Origin: Calditrichota bacterium
GTDB taxonomy: Bacteria; Calditrichota; Calditrichia; RBG-13-44-9; J075
Assembly: GCA_024275555.1 (NCBI GenBank)
Contig: JAJRYW010000002.1
Coordinates: 1-6,532 of the forward strand
Direction: 5' to 3'
Length of the DNA stretch: 6,532 nucleotides
This document shows, piece after piece, positions 4,513 to 6,532 of this stretch. Positions within the stretch are counted from its first letter, which is position 1. Every line of letters starts with the position of its first letter. The notes below the pieces were generated by a model that searched no databases, was not told the DNA's origin, and saw only the letters and a list, made by a program, of their open reading frames with translations. A program made the translations under genes and the position numbers.

Positions 4513-6532
4513 TTAGGATATTTCCTTCATTCTCACTTTCAGGGTGCCTTTTTCCGCTTTTCCAAAGGCCAGATCGACGATGTACTGTTGTTCCCGGACG
4601 TGGTGCTTGTGCAGGCCGGTGGCCGGAGAAGCGCTCTCGGCCCGGGCGATCAGGTTGGTGCGGGCCAATTTAAACTTGCGGCGCAGGTAGGCCCACGCTC
4701 CCATATTTTCCGGCTCCTCCTGAACCCAATAGTAGCGCTCCACCGCCGTATATTTATCGATAATCTGTCTCAATTGCTCGATGGGCAGCGGATGAAGCTG
4801 CTCCATGCGCACAATGGCTACATCTTTGCGCTGCTCCTGCTGCTGACGCTCATAGAGATCGTAAAACACTTTGCCGGAGCAGAAGATCAGGCGCTTAACT
4901 TTGGCGGGATCGACGTAATTATCGTCAATCACCTCCCGGAAGCGGGTTCCTTCGGTAAACTCCTCGATTTTGCTCACACAAAGAGGATGTCGCAACAGGC
5001 TTTTGGGGGTAAAGACGATCAGGGGAATCCGGAAAGGATAAGCAATCTGCCGCCGCAGGGCGTGATAAAAATTTGCCGGGGTGGTGCAGTTTACCACCAG
5101 CATATTGTTCTGGGCGCACAATTCCAGGTATCGCTCGATGCGGGCGGAGGAGTGCTCCGGCCCCTGTCCCTCGTAGCCGTGGGGAAGCAGCATCACCAGG
5201 CCGCTGTAGCGCTGCCATTTCGCCTCGGCGCTGCTGATAAACTGATCGATGATAATCTGGGCGCCGTTGGCGAAATCACCGAATTGGGCTTCCCACAGGG
5301 TGAGCCCCTGGGGATTTGCCAGCGAATAGCCGTATTCAAACCCCAGCACCCCGTATTCCGAGAGGAGGGAATTGTAAATCTGGAATTTGCCTTGATTTTC
5401 CCCGATTTGATTCAGCGGTACATAATGTGCTTCGGTTTCCTCCACCATCAGCACAGCGTGGCGATGCGAAAAAGTGCCCCGTTCACAATCCTGCCCGGAC
5501 ATGCGCACCGGGACGCCTTCGGCCAGGAGCGTGGCGTATCCCAGCGCTTCCCCCATGGCCCAATCGAAATTCTCTTTGGAGTGTAATCGATTGAGGCGCT
5601 CATCGTAAAGTTTGCGTATCTTACGGAATACTTTAATGTCCTCCGGAATGGAGAAAATCTTTTCCCCGATTTCCATCAGGCGTTTTTCATCCACCCCGGT
5701 TTCCGGCGAATAGACAAAATCTTCGTTGGTCGGTTTACGAAATCCTTGCCAATCCTGCTTGAGGGTGGACATGGCCGAGGCGTATTTGTGCTCCCGGGCC
5801 TCGTTTAAGCGGAATTGCAGCATTCGCTGAAACTCGTTCTCCATCTCCCGGGCCAGTCCCTTGGCAATGCTGCCGCTTTTGAGCAACTGCTCGTAGTAAA
5901 TCTGCCGCGGGTCGGGATGGGCGGCGATGACCTTGTACAGCTTCGGCTGGGTAAAACGGGGTTCGTCGGCCTCGTTGTGCCCGTAGCGGCGGTAACCCAG
6001 AACATCGATGAATACGTCGGTATGAAATTGCTGGCGGTACTCCATGGCCATGACAATGGCAAAGACCACCGCCTCGACATCATCCCCGTTGACGTGGAAC
6101 ACCGGGGAATGGGTCACTTTGGCCACATCGGTGCAGTAGGTGCTGGAACGGGCGTCCAGGTAGTTGGTGGTAAAGCCGATTTGATTGTTGATTACCAGGT
6201 GGATAGTGCCGCCGGTATGGTAGCCGCGCAGCAGCGACATCTGGATCACTTCGTAGACAATCCCCTGCCCGGCAATGGCGGCGTCGCCGTGGATCAGGAT
6301 GGGCACAATCTTATCGACGTCCCCGTGGTAGCGCCGGTCCAATTTGGCCCGCACCACCCCTTCGACAACCGGATCAACCGCTTCCAGGTGGGAGGGATTG
6401 GCAACTAAGTTCAGGTGCACTTGTTTGCCGGATTGGGTGTTTACATTGCTGGAATAGCCCATGTGATATTTCACGTCGCCTTCAAAAACGGCGTCTTCGT
6501 ACTCGGCGCCCTCAAATTCGGCAAAGATATCC
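4513..6532 (-). CDS. sucA: 2-oxoglutarate dehydrogenase E1 (thiamine diphosphate-dependent decarboxylase), 5' end outside the window
   Basis: E1 decarboxylates 2-oxoglutarate and passes the succinyl group to E2 lipoyl-lysine. The frame stays open to the right edge, so 672 C-terminal residues are visible and about 260 N-terminal residues are missing by comparison with E. coli SucA (933). Counting from the edge, the visible part opens D-I-F-A-E-F-E-G and leads into G-D-V-K-Y-H-M-G. Marks: H-G-D-A-A-I-A-G-Q-G (81-90) and N-N-Q-I-G-F (115-120) of the thiamine diphosphate/Mg region, Y-G-H-N-E-A-D-E-P (183-191), S-G-Q-D-C-E-R-G-T-F-S-H-R-H-A (345-359), H-G-Y-E-G-Q-G-P-E-H-S-S (451-462), Q-E-E-P-E-N-M-G-A-W (604-613) and S-P-A-T-G-L-H-K-H-H (635-644). 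About 15 residues follow the usual V-D-L-A-F end. The GTG at 6474 is an internal Val codon, not a start. No frameshift or missing key residue is seen. sucB follows on the same strand. Confidence 0.97.
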   Translation of the reverse strand, partial: DIFAEFEGAEYEDAVFEGDVKYHMGYSSNVNTQSGKQVHLNLVANPSHLEAVDPVVEGVVRAKLDRRYHGDVDKIVPILIHGDAAIAGQGIVYEVIQMSLLRGYHTGGTIHLVINNQIGFTTNYLDARSSTYCTDVAKVTHSPVFHVNGDDVEAVVFAIVMAMEYRQQFHTDVFIDVLGYRRYGHNEADEPRFTQPKLYKVIAAHPDPRQIYYEQLLKSGSIAKGLAREMENEFQRMLQFRLNEAREHKYASAMSTLKQDWQGFRKPTNEDFVYSPETGVDEKRLMEIGEKIFSIPEDIKVFRKIRKLYDERLNRLHSKENFDWAMGEALGYATLLAEGVPVRMSGQDCERGTFSHRHAVLMVEETEAHYVPLNQIGENQGKFQIYNSLLSEYGVLGFEYGYSLANPQGLTLWEAQFGDFANGAQIIIDQFISSAEAKWQRYSGLVMLLPHGYEGQGPEHSSARIERYLELCAQNNMLVVNCTTPANFYHALRRQIAYPFRIPLIVFTPKSLLRHPLCVSKIEEFTEGTRFREVIDDNYVDPAKVKRLIFCSGKVFYDLYERQQQEQRKDVAIVRMEQLHPLPIEQLRQIIDKYTAVERYYWVQEEPENMGAWAYLRRKFKLARTNLIARAESASPATGLHKHHVREQQYIVDLAFGKAEKGTLKVRMKEIS

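Noticed and set aside
4483..5586. Long plus-strand open frame (367 codons) opposite sucA
   Set aside because: It lies antisense to a fully conserved E1 coding region. Its protein is rich in Gln, His, Gly and Phe, as expected from reverse reading of GC-rich codons. It has no domain or ribosome site.
5815..6408. Plus-strand open frame of 197 codons opposite the sucA thiamine diphosphate region
   Set aside because: Shadow of sucA; no recognisable protein and no start signal.
6472..6474. GTG at 6474 as the start of sucA
   Set aside because: The frame continues upstream to the window edge with conserved E1 sequence (F-A-E-F-E-G ... G-D-V-K-Y-H), so this is an internal valine.

Overview
The window is a compact stretch of bacterial chromosome. 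All five complete or nearly complete genes, plus a sixth gene fragment, lie on the minus strand, so transcription runs from the right edge to the left. The content is mostly central carbon metabolism: the E1 and E2 components of the 2-oxoglutarate dehydrogenase complex, a 7Fe/8Fe-type ferredoxin, and the first codons of what looks like a class II fumarase. The coding regions are moderately GC-rich and the spacers AT-rich. Strong Shine-Dalgarno sites (GGAGG/AAGGAG) precede most starts. The two-lipoyl E2, the ferredoxin type and the style of intergenic repeat suggest an aerobic or facultative Gram-negative bacterium, perhaps of the FCB/Calditrichota kind. That placement is an inference from style and is weak.

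In transcription order: sucA (E1), cut by the right edge; a 230-base spacer holding repeat copy B and a small stem-loop with a repeated 10-mer; sucB (E2), with two lipoyl domains; a 54-base gap; a ferredoxin gene ending in a very clear rho-independent terminator at 2307-2342; a 325-base gene-free spacer with repeat copy A and a promoter with a perfect TATAAT; a YheT-family alpha/beta hydrolase; an inverted repeat over its stop codon; a secreted protein of unknown function with a Cys-Gly-Cys-Pro motif; and the first 21 codons of a fumarase-like gene at the left edge.

E1 and E2, with an E3 not seen here, convert 2-oxoglutarate to succinyl-CoA. Fumarase acts later in the same cycle. The ferredoxin sits directly behind sucB and before the terminator, so it may be co-transcribed with the dehydrogenase. 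The hydrolase and the secreted protein appear to be separate units with no evident link to the cycle.

No dramatic new system is visible. The most interesting non-gene signal is a pair of diverged, same-orientation repeats of about 130 bases, one on each side of the sucB-ferredoxin block, each with an internal duplication of about 19 bases. No tRNA, rRNA, CRISPR array, transposase or integrase was seen.
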